DNA of 64,000 bases, from positions 3,844,001-3,908,000 of the forward strand of contig NC_045132.1 of NCBI RefSeq assembly GCF_007655135.1, written 5' to 3'. Positions within the stretch are counted from its first letter, which is position 1. The number at the start of each line of letters is the position of its first letter. This DNA is from Punica granatum (Eukaryota > Streptophyta > Magnoliopsida > Myrtales > Lythraceae). A program made the translations under genes and the position numbers. The notes beneath the pieces were generated by a model that was given only the letters and a program-made list of their open reading frames with translations, was not told where the DNA came from and searched no databases. Below are positions 22,262 through 33,699 of this stretch, piece by piece.

Positions 22262-23571
22262 CTAATCTTTTGTTAAGACATTTATCGATTTTTCATCGGA
22301 TGACCAGTCAAGTTCATCCATTTGCAGATCTTTTTCATCCTCTGTTGAGGACCCTGTATCAGTGTCTGAAGACTCTATCAACAGGTTACAGACCAAATTT
22401 TTGGTTTCTTCATCAATTTCCAATTGATGAATCTTTTTGTTGAGGTAGCAGTATTTCTGAGTATGGCCAGTTTTCCCGCACTTATAACACTTAAAAGAGG
22501 AGTTGGATTTTCTCTCACTCTTATCAGTGGTTTGTGGTTTTGAGGGAATCCTAGTCTTTTTATGGAAATGTTTGGGCTTCTGTTTTCTGCTGCAGTCCCC
22601 ACTGCAGGTTTTGGTTTTTTCGACCTTTTTATCGACCTGAAAAGAGGGATCGAATTGTTGGCAGAAATTGCCAAGCTCTTTCCTAGTCTGGGCCTTTTCA
22701 TTTTTCAATTGTTTTTGGAGTTTGTGCTGAGTACACATTCGGATACCTTCCTTATGGATGAAGCTAATGAGCTCTCCATAACTCAGTTCTTTGTAAGGTA
22801 TCTGGCCATGATTTATGGATTTGATTTCATTTCGGACTTGTTCTCCTAACAAGGTTGGCAGACTTGCTAAGAATTTTTCTTTCCAAAACGGCTGGTTACA
22901 ATCCTCCCTAGACATGACCCTAGTAAGGAAGGTGTCTTTATACTGCCTAAAGTCAGACAGTCTTTTGCATTTAGGTTTGACAGCAACTCTAGGTTTTTGT
23001 CTTTGAGGTGAGAGGGGTCTCCTACAAAGTGTTGGGAGATGGCAAAGACTAGAGTTGCTACTGCGTCAGGGATGTCTTCGTTGTTAGCATCCCAGATGAT
23101 CTCACCAGATTCATCTGTCTTGACGCTGGTCAGGATTTCATTTTGCTGGAAGGGTGATAGGTAATTATCCCACCATCCTTTCAGTTGGCCAGTGAACCCT
23201 GCTATCAGCATGTGTGCTATAGCTGGGTCAGATAATCGGGTCTGGGTCTTGTAAGCATTTGACACCATCGTCATTTGCTGCAAGACGCTCAGAATGTTAT
23301 ATTCGGATTGCCCGTCTATGTTCCACTCATAGATGGCATTGGCACTATACCTATTCTGGACAATGTTGGGTTTTTCTTCCAAGACTAGGTCTGGTGCACT
23401 TATGGTAGTGTAGTAGGGTTTTTGAGGTTCCTGCCACACTATTTTGTTTAGTTCTCCGGATTTATCGATGGCGTTGACATTCGAGCCCTGGGACTCTTGT
23501 GCCTCGATTTTCGTTGCTCTCAATGGGGTTCCTGGCTCTATTCCTGAAAGGGGAGTGTCCTGGATGACCAT
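22262..23571 (-). pseudogene. Caulimovirid coat protein, frameshifted
   Basis: Two overlapping frames (22867-23571 and 22262-22915) make one coat protein with a frameshift near 22900-23000. The first has 'AIYEWNIDGQSEYNIL' and 'GFTGQLKGWWDNYLS', typical of the coat core. The second has 'FWKEKFLASLPTLLGEQV', a basic stretch, the zinc knuckle 'CYKCGKTGHTQKYC', and an acidic C-terminus. The knuckle binds RNA during packaging. A stop at 22259-22261 separates it from the protease frame; in single-ORF relatives these are fused. The protein forms the capsid. The order coat then protease is as in petu- and florendovirus-like genomes. Confidence 0.85.
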
Positions 23572-23601
23572 TTTGGGCAGACTGGTGAATGTGGAATTTT
23601 C

Positions 23602-24024
23602 CTAGAGTTTTATGCCTTGTATTTTTCTCTCTAGCTCCTGATTAAACTCTGTTCTCCTAGATACTGGGATCTCATGAGGTTTGAAAGGAGGTTTTCTGAG
23701 AGTTTCTATGGGTGAAGGTCTCGTTTGGCTCGGACAACTAGATGTCCCTACCTGGTTGGCTACAGGCTTGGTGACTTCCTGTTCTATCCTATCCAATTGG
23801 GAACCTATTGTGTGGAGGCACTGGTTTGTGAAATTATTTTGTTCAAAGATGTTTTTAATATCTTTGGGGGCCAGTGAATCATCCACTTTTATTTTGAAAG
23901 GAGATGCTTTAATCTCTGCTTTTTGATGGATTATCTGAAGGGTACCTAAAGGAGGGTGTGTTGACTCAACCGGGTCTGAATTGGCCAGATCCCACTTTAT
24001 GGTTTTCTGAGTTATACATACCAT
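23602..24024 (-). pseudogene. N-terminal part of the coat-protein region
   Basis: A 140-residue frame with 'STHPPLGTLQI' and 'IFEQNNFTNQCLHTIGSQLDRIE', a conserved stretch just before the coat core in petu/florendovirus-like polyproteins. A stop near 23600 and a change of frame divide it from the neighbouring pieces. Probably one polyprotein originally. Confidence 0.7.
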
Positions 24025-24051
24025 TCTTTCTGGTACGAAATGGTTTTAAAA

Positions 24052-24429
24052 CTAATTCCAAAATAGGATGTTATTGAAGTTTTTTAGCACGAATGCCGTC
24101 CAACTAGCCCTAATATGAGATTTGGTATATTCTTCAGAGAATGACTCATGGAGCCATCTCCTCTTATCGTCATTGTGGGGTGCTAGGAAATCACTCCTAA
24201 GCTTATCGTAATCTATCTTAAATTCCTTGACTACTGTGTCTACCCTGGGGACAACTGACACAGACAGTGTTATCTGGGAATCTAATTCAGATATTTTTTG
24301 ATTAATCCTATCGTGGAAAGAGGTTCTTTTACGAAGAGGATTATTATGAGAACACAAGGCATTAGAGGGTTTCATACTGAAAACACTATTCATGATTAAA
24401 AACAATAAACCTTCCAGTCTCTCAAACAT
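24052..24429 (-). pseudogene. Viral ORF start of the second component
   Basis: This frame begins with the same 11 residues (MFERLEGLLFL) as the movement-protein ORF, because both start inside the repeated leader. It then diverges at once. Its later part has 'DDKRRWLHESFSEEY' and 'NNILFW', which match the style of the domain that normally lies between movement and coat proteins. So the same leader and start codon have been joined to the part of the polyprotein that follows the movement protein. Whether this is a natural second genome component or a deletion form cannot be settled from one copy. Confidence 0.65.
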
Positions 24430-25032
24430 TTATCAAGACTTTCCATACTTTTGCATATCAGTTCCTCACTCTTAAAGAATTCCAAACTTAATCCTAGACG
24501 AAATCTCTAAGAGCTCTATAGAATCATACAGCCTAGTGGTTCTAAGATGTTACTCAGTATCTAATTCTCCTACCCAGCTTCTCTCAGAAGATCAAGATCT
24601 AAGACATACCTGGACGGACGGTAGAAGCTTCACACAATGTGTTACCCTGCAGAATACCCTTACATACCTTACCCAACTGCTGTACTTGGATTTAACAAGA
24701 ATAACAGACAGACAAACTCAGCAAGACTCTCTATAGGTCTATTTCCTATCCCAACTGCTGTACCTGGACGAACGATAATGCGCAAGGATAACTCTACTCC
24801 AGCCGATAACCTCCATCTACTTAGACGGTGTTCATAACACTACCGGGCCATTGTCCAATTTTCTCCCTGAAAGCTGCCCTAACCTTCGGGACTTACAAAA
24901 CGGGAACACCTTAGGACTCCCCCCGGGTTCCTATGAACGGTGAATGTGTAGGGTTCATTAAAGCGACTGGATGGACATTAGAGCCTTGCAACAATACTTC
25001 TTATGCCAGCATCAGTTCATTGTGACATTGGA
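24396..25032 (-). repeat. Viral leader (common region), copy B
   Basis: The same length (637 bp) as copy A at 17891-18527, with about 11 substitutions. On its upstream side the match stops at 25032, before the primer site. Confidence 0.85.
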
Positions 25033-25115
25033 ACCCAACCCAGAAGAATTACTCAACCCAGAAGAAACCTGCTCTTCAAAAACAGCACCTTGGTTTCCGC
25101 CCAAGCATCTTAAAA
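25033..25115. other. Filler sequence at the virus-host junction
   Basis: About 80 bp that is neither leader nor repeat D. It contains 'aacccagaagaa' twice. Such filler is common at DNA repair joints. Confidence 0.4.
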
Positions 25116-25304
25116 TAACATATATATTATATGTATATATATGTCGGTAATTGTTTTTTTCTTTTTTCAGATTATTGGTGCACGAAGAAATATAATGATC
25201 GAAGCATGTTGAAAAATACACTGCAAGTTGTGAATTATCTAGTTAAATAAAATGGGCAAAAGTCCATTGGTACATCCTTTACGATCATGAAATATGGTTT
25301 TGAT
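25116..25304. repeat. Direct repeat D2, right part
   Basis: It continues the match to D1 (to 12634), for instance 'attattggtgcac(g)aagaaatataatgatcg'. Together with 16339-16770 it makes the split second copy. Repeat D3 starts directly at its right edge. Confidence 0.8.
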
Positions 25305-26717
25305 CAAAGGAGCACCGGCGCAAAATGTTCTTTAACCTTACATCCACCTTTTGTTGCAATGGGAACTTCGCTCGAACGGACATCACCATGCAATTAAGGA
25401 AATCGGTGGACAAAGACTAATCAATCATTCGAGGATCGTACAGTATGACAAACAAGAGTATTAGCATTTAGCCATCGAGCCAGTTGCCAAAGGCTATTGA
25501 ATCAGTCGAAGATATCATACTTTGTAACTAACAAGAGTATTAGCTATCAAACCGTGTTAGGGCTCCTAACCAGATTCCTGTCGTTGGACCCAACATTAGG
25601 GAGCCCATATAGGTAAGGCAAGGTGATGGTCTCTATGGCATTATCCATTCCTGCATGAGAGTTATCAGATCACGGGCCTCTAACCCTTGCAATCTCTTTC
25701 GTTATCCTCCTCTGCTTCAGGTTCCGGAACACTACAGGGCCGCAGGATCGCAAAATCTCATCTGATGACGGAGCTCAAAGTCTAGACTCATCAGTTTGGA
25801 TAAGAAATTACTCACGACGGTCGGAAAATTAAATGAATCCCCATAACTTGGGAGTGTGGATCTTCCAGTGAAACAAAACAGCTCGATGCAACTTGGAGAA
25901 CTTACATGAATAGATTATGAGCAATGAATATTAAAGGACTTCCAAATGGGATTTCGGGACGAGACAACCGATCAACACGAGCAAGGGATTCCAACAGCCG
26001 GGATTTAAGAGTTCTGTGGCATTATCAATAAAAGAAGAAAACAAGAGAAAAAAGAGGAGAGCAACTTAATTGCCACTAGGAGTCCTTCCAAAAGCGAAGA
26101 TTTAACCTGACAAGCACCATTGCACCTGTTCCGTTGCTTGGTGCATTAGAACTTTCAGCAAGGAACCTCTCCAGCTCCCCTCACTGAAGGATACTGGGTC
26201 GACCTAGAAGCATCTGAAACATATAGGACATAATACTTTTCCTCCAGCTGCTCCAATGAGCTCATAAGTTCCGAGAAGATGAGCCCCGCACGGTCCATAA
26301 TGAAACTGCATAAGAATTAGAGTTCAACCGTATTCTTCGTTTTTAAAATATTTTGGTAAACCAGCGTGATAATAGATACACTCTTGACTACACAATTTTT
26401 CGAGTAAAACATACATTCTCAACCAGATATATCAATTTCATCTGAACCGGCGGATTCGCCGAGGCAAATCATGATAAGATCTGCATTCCCTTCAAGTCTC
26501 CTTCCCCTCCACAGACTAGATAATATCACAACTTTGAGGTAGTCCCCTCGATTTTCCCGAAGATAGTCTAAACTAAAGCTACTCCCATGGAGGGATTGCA
26601 GGTCCGAGATTTTCTGAGAACCATCCGCCTGCACAGAGCATGAACCCAGACAAGCAACCTTGGTGATGTCCATATCGAGGCCACAGCTTTCTTTAAACCC
26701 AGAAACCAGTAGATTTT
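25304..26717. repeat. Direct repeat D3, copy 1
   Basis: Nearly identical to 31431-32870. It spans the 3' half of the BIG1-like pseudogene and its downstream flank. The match ends inside an exon, after 'cagaaaccagtagatttt'. Confidence 0.9.
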
Positions 26718-27872
26718 CCATTGCCTACTCAGACAATGCAGCAATGTAAAGGAGTGCCAGCGAAAAATAAGACTTCGTGTATGAATCCTGTCAGTAACAT
26801 TTAACCTCCCAGAAGCCGGTAGATTTGTCACTTCATGCGAGCAGGTTCTCCACATCTATTGCTGGAAATATCCGAAGATTGCTGCTACAGGATGAGAAAC
26901 AGAACCTTATCATCAGATTGGAGAAAAATATCATGACAATACTTGCCATATTGACGCTGGCACAAGTTATATACAAAGAAAGATTCATGCAATTGCAACA
27001 AAAAGACCGAGTTGAAAGGATATCCACCATTCACCTTCTTGGACAGGACAATGCTTGTTTCAATCAAAATGAGTTACAAGGTATCCAGACAGAAAAGATG
27101 GTCACAATAGCAACATCATAATTAAGAAAGGGTACATGCAATTCCTACCTTTCTACTAGCAAAAACGAGGGCCAGATCTGCATGTCGCTGATGTTTCTCT
27201 GCCAAGCACTAATATGAATACATTAAAAACTCAGTAGCACAATGTAACAAGCTAATTAATATTGCTAGCTAAGAGCACGGTTAAGTCGTTTTACCAGCAA
27301 GTGTGACCAGCCTCCTTGACTTGAGATAGTAAAACCTTTGCTAGATCCCCGGGTGATATGGTCTGATAGTCCACAGATTCTGCAACATCATCTGAAACCC
27401 CGTAGCCATTCCTCGGCATAAGTATATACTGCATATGGATATTCACAGCTAAAATAATAGTGGACAAGGAAAGACGGCACAAGTAGACAAAAGACATCGT
27501 TTCAGGAACATATAATCGAGCTGTTCCCATATGATTGCTCAATGAGGGAAAAGGCCAATCAAAATACCGAATGGTATGTATGGTACTTGAATGGTTTACA
27601 AGAACAAACCAATCGTTCCCAATTCGAGGGCCGGTTATAGAAATTAAGCTTAACTTATAACAACTAATAATGCAATTTAAGAAGAAAAATCACTAAACTT
27701 GATCACTAAGGTGAACAGACATCAACTTCGTTTCTTCTAGAGACTTGGAAACTGCATGCCGCCTCTTCGCTTACTCGTTGTAGTGAGACGACCAAAGGAA
27801 TGCGGGAACTGTGGATGGCGAGGCCGAGCTAAACGGAACCAGAGCTACTAGTAACATCAAAGCCACCACCAT
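26060..27872 (-). pseudogene. BIG1/ATP6AP1-like ER membrane protein gene, probably a pseudogene
   Basis: Exons read on the minus strand: signal peptide and 'STVPAFLWSSHYNE' (start 27872, donor near 27775); 'VAESVDYQTISPGDLAKVLLSQ' (27295-27428); 'HADLALVFASRK' (near 27150-27214); 'LLVSGFKESCGLD' through 'NADLIMICLGES' (about 26420-26720); 'MDRAGLIFSELMSSLEQLEEKY' with 'VLYVSDASRSTQYPS' (near 26190-26302). The order follows a plant family related to V-ATPase assembly factor BIG1/ATP6AP1. After 'QYPS' the frame is broken; 'LERFLAESSNA' and 'CQVKSSLLEGLLVAI' (the start of the membrane segment) appear in shifted frames, and the normal tail after the membrane helix is missing. So a full protein is unlikely. 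The family call is from motif memory. Confidence 0.55.
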
Positions 27873-27899
27873 AGCTGTCCTCGTGGTTACACCAGCTAT

Positions 27900-28517
27900 G
27901 CTACATGCAATAATAAATCACTAAAAAAGAAAGCTTTAAAAACCAAAAGAGTCATTATCAAATTCGGAATTAATGTGAATTATTAATTATGAATGGTATG
28001 AATGGAGAATTAATATGCAATTAACAATTTTAAGTTTTATCCAAAGAAAGAAGGGCAAAAAAAAAATATGTTTTTTGTCCTAAAGTCGGCCCCAGCTAGC
28101 ATCTTCATGGACCATTTCTGAGAAATTTTTAAAATATGTACTTTTTAAATTACAAATCAAAATTTGGAGCAAAACTGAAACTTTTATGAAAACTTAGGTT
28201 ATTTTTGTAAAGAAAAAAGAAGATAATCAAATGATGTGTAAATTTTGTGGGTCCCATGAAGTCCACGTAGGCAAATAGACGGTAATCTTAACAGAATGGT
28301 AACGGGAGGTCAAATATGAGACGATTATTAAAACATGTGGTTTTTTTTGTTACAAAACAAAATTTAAGACAAAATTAAGATATTTTACAAAATTTAAATT
28401 TTTTTGTGTAATTTGCCTGAGAAATAACTTGTTTTTTAGAGAGAGAGGAAGAAAGAAGGGTGGGGCCGGTGAAATTGGGTCCGCAAAATTTTTTAATACC
28501 ATAGGACAAAAATGTTA
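27900..28517. other. AT-rich spacer, no gene seen
   Basis: Poly-A and poly-T tracts and no motif. It is upstream of the BIG1-like gene and could include its promoter. Confidence 0.5.
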
Positions 28518-30078
28518 ATGACAAAACTATTACTGTCATCCATTTATTTTCACATTGCCATCATTTAAGTCCCTCATTAATTTTTGCAATCAATTTGGCT
28601 TAATCGTTGGAGTTATGTCAATCAATGTGGTCCCTGCCGTCAATGCCACTAACGGATGTTTGACGTGACTGCCTTATTGGACAAAATGGTGTCAAAAAAA
28701 TAATTTTTCAATTTGACTTTCCAAAACTGTCACTATCATCCTTTTTCTTTTCTTGAGCCACCATAGTCCCTCCTCAATTTTTGCCACCTATTTGGTCCAA
28801 ACATTGGGGTTCTGTCTATTAATTTTGTCTTTGACAATGTTGCTAATGGATGTCTGACGTAGTTGCCTTGTTGGAGAAAACGACGTCAAAATATTATTTT
28901 TAATCAAAATTTCTAAAACAAAGTCACTTTTGTCAATTTTTGAAAATTTATTTATTTAACGGATGAAAGAGTAGACTAGGGAGACCCCCCCAGACCAAGG
29001 GGGCAACGGCCAGCTAGGGAGGCCCCAGTCGATCTCCCCCCATTTTTTGAATCCCTCTGTTTTACTCCTTCAATGAGGGTGATGCTACTGATCGAAGGAA
29101 GAGATGCATCGAATCGTTAGAGATGAGAGAGGCTGCTCGGAAGGGCCTATGGCTGAGTTACTACGATGGAGGAACCCTGGAAAGGGACTAAAGAGGAGAC
29201 CTAAAGCTTGCTATAGCTCTTGGGTAAAGGAAATTGAGGCTAGTCATTAGAGCAGGACACGATCGAATTAGTAGTATCAGGAGCTCCGAAGTCATTCTTA
29301 GTTCAGCCTCATGTCCAGATCTAACTATTAGCCTCAATTTCCCTTACCTAAGAGCTATAGTGAGCTCCAGGTCATCTCTTCAGTCCCTTTATGGTGTTTC
29401 TCCATCGTAGCAACTCAACCATAGGCCTCTCCAAGCAGCCTCCTTTTCTCCAATGAGCTGATGCATCTCTTCTTTTGATCAGCAGCATCACCTTCATCGA
29501 AAGAGTTAAACACAGGAATTCGGGAAGGAGGGGAGATCTACTAGGGCCTCCTCGGTCGGCCGCTGCCTCCTTGGTCTAGGGAGTTCTCGCTAGTCTACCC
29601 CTTCATCCATTAAAGTAATAAATAAATAAATACATAAATTTTCAAAAAATTACCGCAAGCGGCTTTGTTTTGGAAACTTTGATTAAAAATAATATTTTGA
29701 CATTGTTTTCTTCAACAAGGCAGCTACATCAGACATCCGTAAGCGACATTGATGGGGATAAAAATAATAGACGGAACCCTAACGTTTGGGCCAAACTGGT
29801 GGCAAAAATTTGAGGAGGGACTAAAGTGGTGGCTCGATGAAAATAAAAGGATGACAGTGACAGTTTTAAAAAGTTAGATTAAAAAATTATTTTTTAACAC
29901 CATTTTGTCTAACAAGGCAGCCACGTCAGACATTCATTAGTGACATTGACGGTAGGGACCAATTTGATCGATGAAATCCTAACATTTAAGCCATATTAAA
30001 GGCAAAATTAATGAGGGACTTAAGTGGTGGGAAGGTGAAAGTAAATGGATGATAGTGATAGTTTTTTCAAATGTCAAT
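28518..30078. mobile_element. Foldback element with arms of about 740 bp
   Basis: The left arm (about 28520-29255) is an imperfect reverse complement of the right arm (about 29320-30078), around a short centre near 29285. Clear pairs: 'actgtcatccatttattttcac' with 'gtaaatggatgatagtgatag', 'tgcctccttggtct' with 'agaccaagggggca', and 'gctatagctcttgggtaaa' with 'ttacctaagagctatagt'. Each arm has two diverged copies of a 200-250 bp unit containing 'aatttttgc', 'tttggtcc' and 'ggatgt(c/t)tgacgt'. No ORF. It is probably a non-autonomous DNA transposon with very long inverted ends. I could not fix a target duplication. Confidence 0.75.
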
Positions 30079-31430
30079 CTTTACCTATATGATATATAAA
30101 CTTCACTCCACCCCGAAAAATAGGCATAAAATAGTAAATACATTAGTAATTAAGTTCAACAAACACTTACCATATAAGAAAAATGCATACGAGAATGTAA
30201 AAGTTACTACTCTTTTACTAAATAAAATTGAGGACTTTGAATTAATACAACTTTTTAAAAATTTATTTGTTAGAAATTTCATGGATAATTGAAATGATAA
30301 ATATGTACACGAATCTATGTCTAATTGAATTTTGTATCAATTAGGTGTTATGTTTTGATCATAAAGTATTATATTTTAATTAATTTGTCACGACCCCATT
30401 AACATGTATTATATGCATTATCTACCAATATGCTATATAAACTTCATTCCACCCCGAAAAATGGGGACGAAATAGTAAATTTCTTAGTAATTTAGATCCA
30501 CGAACACTTGATATATAACAAAAATGCATAGGAGAGTATAACTATAAAACTTCAAAAATTTAAATATAAAGGCTTACTACTTTTCTGCCCGTTGGGCTGG
30601 CTTTTGTCACCTCAATTGGCCCATTAACATCTCATCCATCCCCACATCCCTCCTTAATAGGGGAGAAGAGATGCAATAAGGCCCGCTGAGCTTTTGCTGC
30701 ATTAATGAATTATCTCTTTTAAGCAAAATAATAATAATAATTATTATTACATGAAAACAGAATTTTCAGAATTTCCTGCTGTGAAGAAACTCGTACCCAT
30801 CCATCGGAATACAAGTAAAGCTATTGTTACTTTAATTACAGTCTTCACATGCCAGTCCGTTCCCAGGACGAGAAAATACCCATGTAAGGCTAAAAGAATG
30901 CAAACCAAGCTGCCAACAGATGGTATATATGTGTACCAAATTGCATGAAAACCGGCAAGCCGATGGAATTGAGATGTCAATTTGATTAAGTTCCTCCTGA
31001 ACGAGTGGATCGCAAGTGTAAATTAGAATGCCATCAGGATAGTTACTAGTCCCTGTGAATCCGGGAAAGCTAGCTCTGTACTAAGTCCTTGTAATTAATT
31101 GGTTGCTTGCAGTCGAAGTGAGACCCCAAGTAAAGGAGGTCATGAACTTTTGCTTTGGATGTGAACTCATCGTTGGGAGATCGCACGGTAGCAGGTAGGT
31201 GCATGAGGGTGTGGATCGCTGCCCAAAATCACAACTGCGCATGTGATTGTTTTGTGGAATATTATCATCGAACGGGATATACCGCACTCATTATAGCAGA
31301 CGGGAGCTTTGTGAGCGTTCTTCTGCACATGGGAAAGAGGATCAGGGCCATGTTGAATTTTGGTGTCTCGAAAGCTTCGTTTACAAAGCAAACACGATAG
31401 CCCATGACCTTGACCTATCCCTATCCCCTT
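30079..31430. other. Spacer without a confident gene
   Basis: AT-rich up to about 30760, with two similar stretches 'cttcactccaccccgaaaaa' (30101) and 'cttcattccaccccgaaaaa' (30440). At 31290-31420 a plus-strand frame ends '...FVYKANTIAHDL', like the end of a LINE RNase H domain, but it is too short to claim. Confidence 0.4.
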
Positions 31431-32870
31431 TCAAAGGAGTACCGGCGCAAAATGTTCTTTAACCTTACACCCCCCTTTCGTTGCAATGGGAACTCCGCTC
31501 GACCGGACATCACCGTGCAATTAAGGAAATCGATGGACAAAGACTAATCAATCATTCGAGGATCGTACAGTCTGACAAACAAGAGTATTAGCATTTAGCC
31601 ATCGAGCCAGTTGCTAAAGGCTAATGAATCAGTCGAAGATATCATACTTTGTAACTAACAAGAGTATTAGCTATCAAACCGTGTTAGGGCCCCTAACCAG
31701 ATTCCTGTCGTTGGACCCAACATTAGGGAGCCCATATAGGTAAGGCAAGGTGATGGTCTCTATGGCATTATCCATTCCTGCATGAGAGTTATCAGATCAC
31801 GGGCCTCTAACCCTTGCAATTTCTTTCGTTATCCTCTTCTGCTTCAGGTTCCGGAACACTACAGGGCCGCAGGATCGCAAAATCTCATCTGATGATGGAG
31901 CTCAAAGTCTAGACTCATCAGTTTGGATAAGAAATTACTCAGGAAGGTCGGAAAATTAAATGAATCCCCATAACTTGGGAGTGTGGATCTTCCAGTGAAA
32001 CAAAACAGCTCGATGCAACTTGGAGAACTTACATGAATAGATTATGAGCAATGAATATTAAAGGACTTCCAAATGGGATTTCAGGATGAGACAACCGATC
32101 AACACGAGCAAGGGATTCCAACAGTCGGGATTTAAGAGTTCTGTGGCATTATCAATAAAAGAAAAAATCAAGAGAAAAAAGAGGAGAGCAACTTAATTGC
32201 CACTAGGAGTCCTTCCAAAAGCGAAGATTTAACCTGACAAGCACCATTGCACCTGTTCCGTTGCAAGCACCATTGCACCTGTTCCATTGCTTGGTGCATT
32301 AGAACTTTCAGCAAGGAACCTCTCCAGCTCCCCTCACTGAAGGATACTGGGTCGACCTAGAAGCATCTGAAACATATAGGACACAATACTTTTCCTCCAG
32401 CTGCTCCAATGAGCTCATAAGTTCCGAGAAAATGGGCCCCACACGGTCCATAATGAAACTGCATAAGAATTAGAGTTCAACCATATTCTTCGTTTTTAAA
32501 ATATTTTGGTAAACCAGCATGATAATAGATACACTCTTGACTACAGAATTTTTCGAGTAAAACATACATTCTCAACCAGATGTATCAATTTCATCTGAAC
32601 CGGCGGATTCGCCAAGGCAAATCATGATAAGATCTGCATTCCCTTCAAGTCTCCTTCCCCTCCACAGATTAGATAATATCACAACTTTGAGGTAGTCCCC
32701 TCGATTTTCCCGAAGATAGTCTAAACTAAAGCTACTCTCATGGAGGGATTGCAGGTCCGAGATTTTCTGAGAACCATCCGCCTGCACAGAGCATGAACCC
32801 AGACAAGCAACCTTGGTGATGTCCATATCGAGGCCACAGCTTTCTTTAAACCCAGAAACCAGTAGATTTT
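31431..32870 (-). pseudogene. BIG1/ATP6AP1-like gene fragment, duplicate (D3 copy 2)
   Basis: This is the second copy of 25304-26717. It has the same last exons ('DMDITKVACLGSCSVQADG', 'NADLIMICLGES', 'DRAGL'-like region) and the same frame break after 'QYPS'. It lacks the 5' exons: after 32870 the sequence is unrelated to copy 1. It is therefore a partial, non-functional duplicate. A 26 bp tandem duplication (32239-32290) is unique to this copy. Confidence 0.75.
32239..32290. repeat. 26 bp tandem duplication
   Basis: The unit 'aagcaccattgcacctgttc' plus six bases occurs twice with one difference. D3 copy 1 has a single unit (near 26118). Confidence 0.9.
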
Positions 32871-33104
32871 TGCCCAGTAATTCTTTGAAATCATAAGTTC
32901 GAACCGCCCCATGTAATTGCAGTCCTCATAAAGCGAGAAAACTGTCTGTAGCCAGCCCAGGATGCCTGCAAGAGAGTCCACCCTTTAACTTATGAGAGTT
33001 CATGTAAACTGACAAAAGGGAGCGTGATTGCCACTACGCCATAACTATCGGTGTCGGAGATGCAACCACCTGCTAATCCATACCTATTCTTGGTGACCCA
33101 AAAA

Positions 33105-33138
<34 letters not shown>

Positions 33139-33690
33139 TATACATATACATACATGCATATACATATATGTATAGAAACAAAGAAGCAATTAGCTGACAC
33201 ATTTAAAGCCAAAATTTCCCAAGCATCCTTTATTTCCTTCTTTTTTTTTTCCAATATTTTGGTAACAAATATAGATTTACATAATTTGAAATCTTTGGGA
33301 CTAATGACAAGAACTTCAATTTCATCTAACCTGACCAGCAGTTGAAAAAAACCTTGTGGATTAACTTGGGTTACAAGTGTGGTTCTATTCATATTGATAG
33401 CATCCTTTGGTGTTACTGGTCATTCAAAAGATTTAACTTGGAGAGGTCAGTAAAACAAAGAGTTGTATGCTGCGCACGGGAAGGATGAATCGCTCCCCAA
33501 AAGGAATCTATTGATTCTCTCCCAGTTGGTTGGACCGTAGGTGATTTATGTCACGGGCGAGGTCTCTGGTTCAAGTCCAAGATGGCCCAGCTGAGCCAAG
33601 GAAAAGATCTACTGAATTACAGTAGAGAACTATCCACAGTAATCATATTTACTGTCTCACCTCTAAACTCCCAGGAACGCCTGCTTGATT
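32871..33690. other. Spacer with poly-A and TA repeat
   Basis: A run of A (about 33100-33120) followed by TA repeats to about 33141 resembles a retroposon tail. Minus-strand frames include 'LGWLQTVFSLYEDC' (32890-32970) after a good acceptor 'tcttgcag', but I do not recognise it. Confidence 0.4.
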
Positions 33691-33699
33691 TGATCTTTA

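Larger units (their letters stand above)
16771..25115 (-). mobile_element. Endogenous caulimovirid (plant pararetrovirus), two-leader form
   Basis: About 8.3 kb of viral sequence, read on the minus strand, sits inside repeat D2 at a TA-rich site. It is bounded by an identical 25 bp sequence (16746-16770 and 25116-25140). In viral order it holds a partial leader (25032-24396), an ORF with the domain usually found between movement and coat proteins, coat protein, protease, two or three ORFs without a known motif, a noncoding region, a tRNA-Met primer site (18754-18741), a second copy of the leader (18527-17891) and a movement-protein ORF cut off at the left edge. There is no reverse transcriptase or RNase H. 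The ORFs carry frameshifts and stops. TA-rich sites and a possible bipartite organisation have been described for endogenous florendoviruses; assignment to that genus is inference. Confidence 0.85.

Noticed and set aside
17891..25032. The two 637 bp leaders as LTRs of a retrotransposon
   Set aside because: They contain the ORF start codons, lack TG...CA ends, and the tRNA-Met site lies upstream of one copy, as in a caulimovirid leader; the coding order is also viral.
31155..31462. Overlapping open frames on both strands near 31.2-31.4 kb
   Set aside because: All are under 85 residues with no motif apart from a weak LINE-like 'ANTIAHDL' ending.
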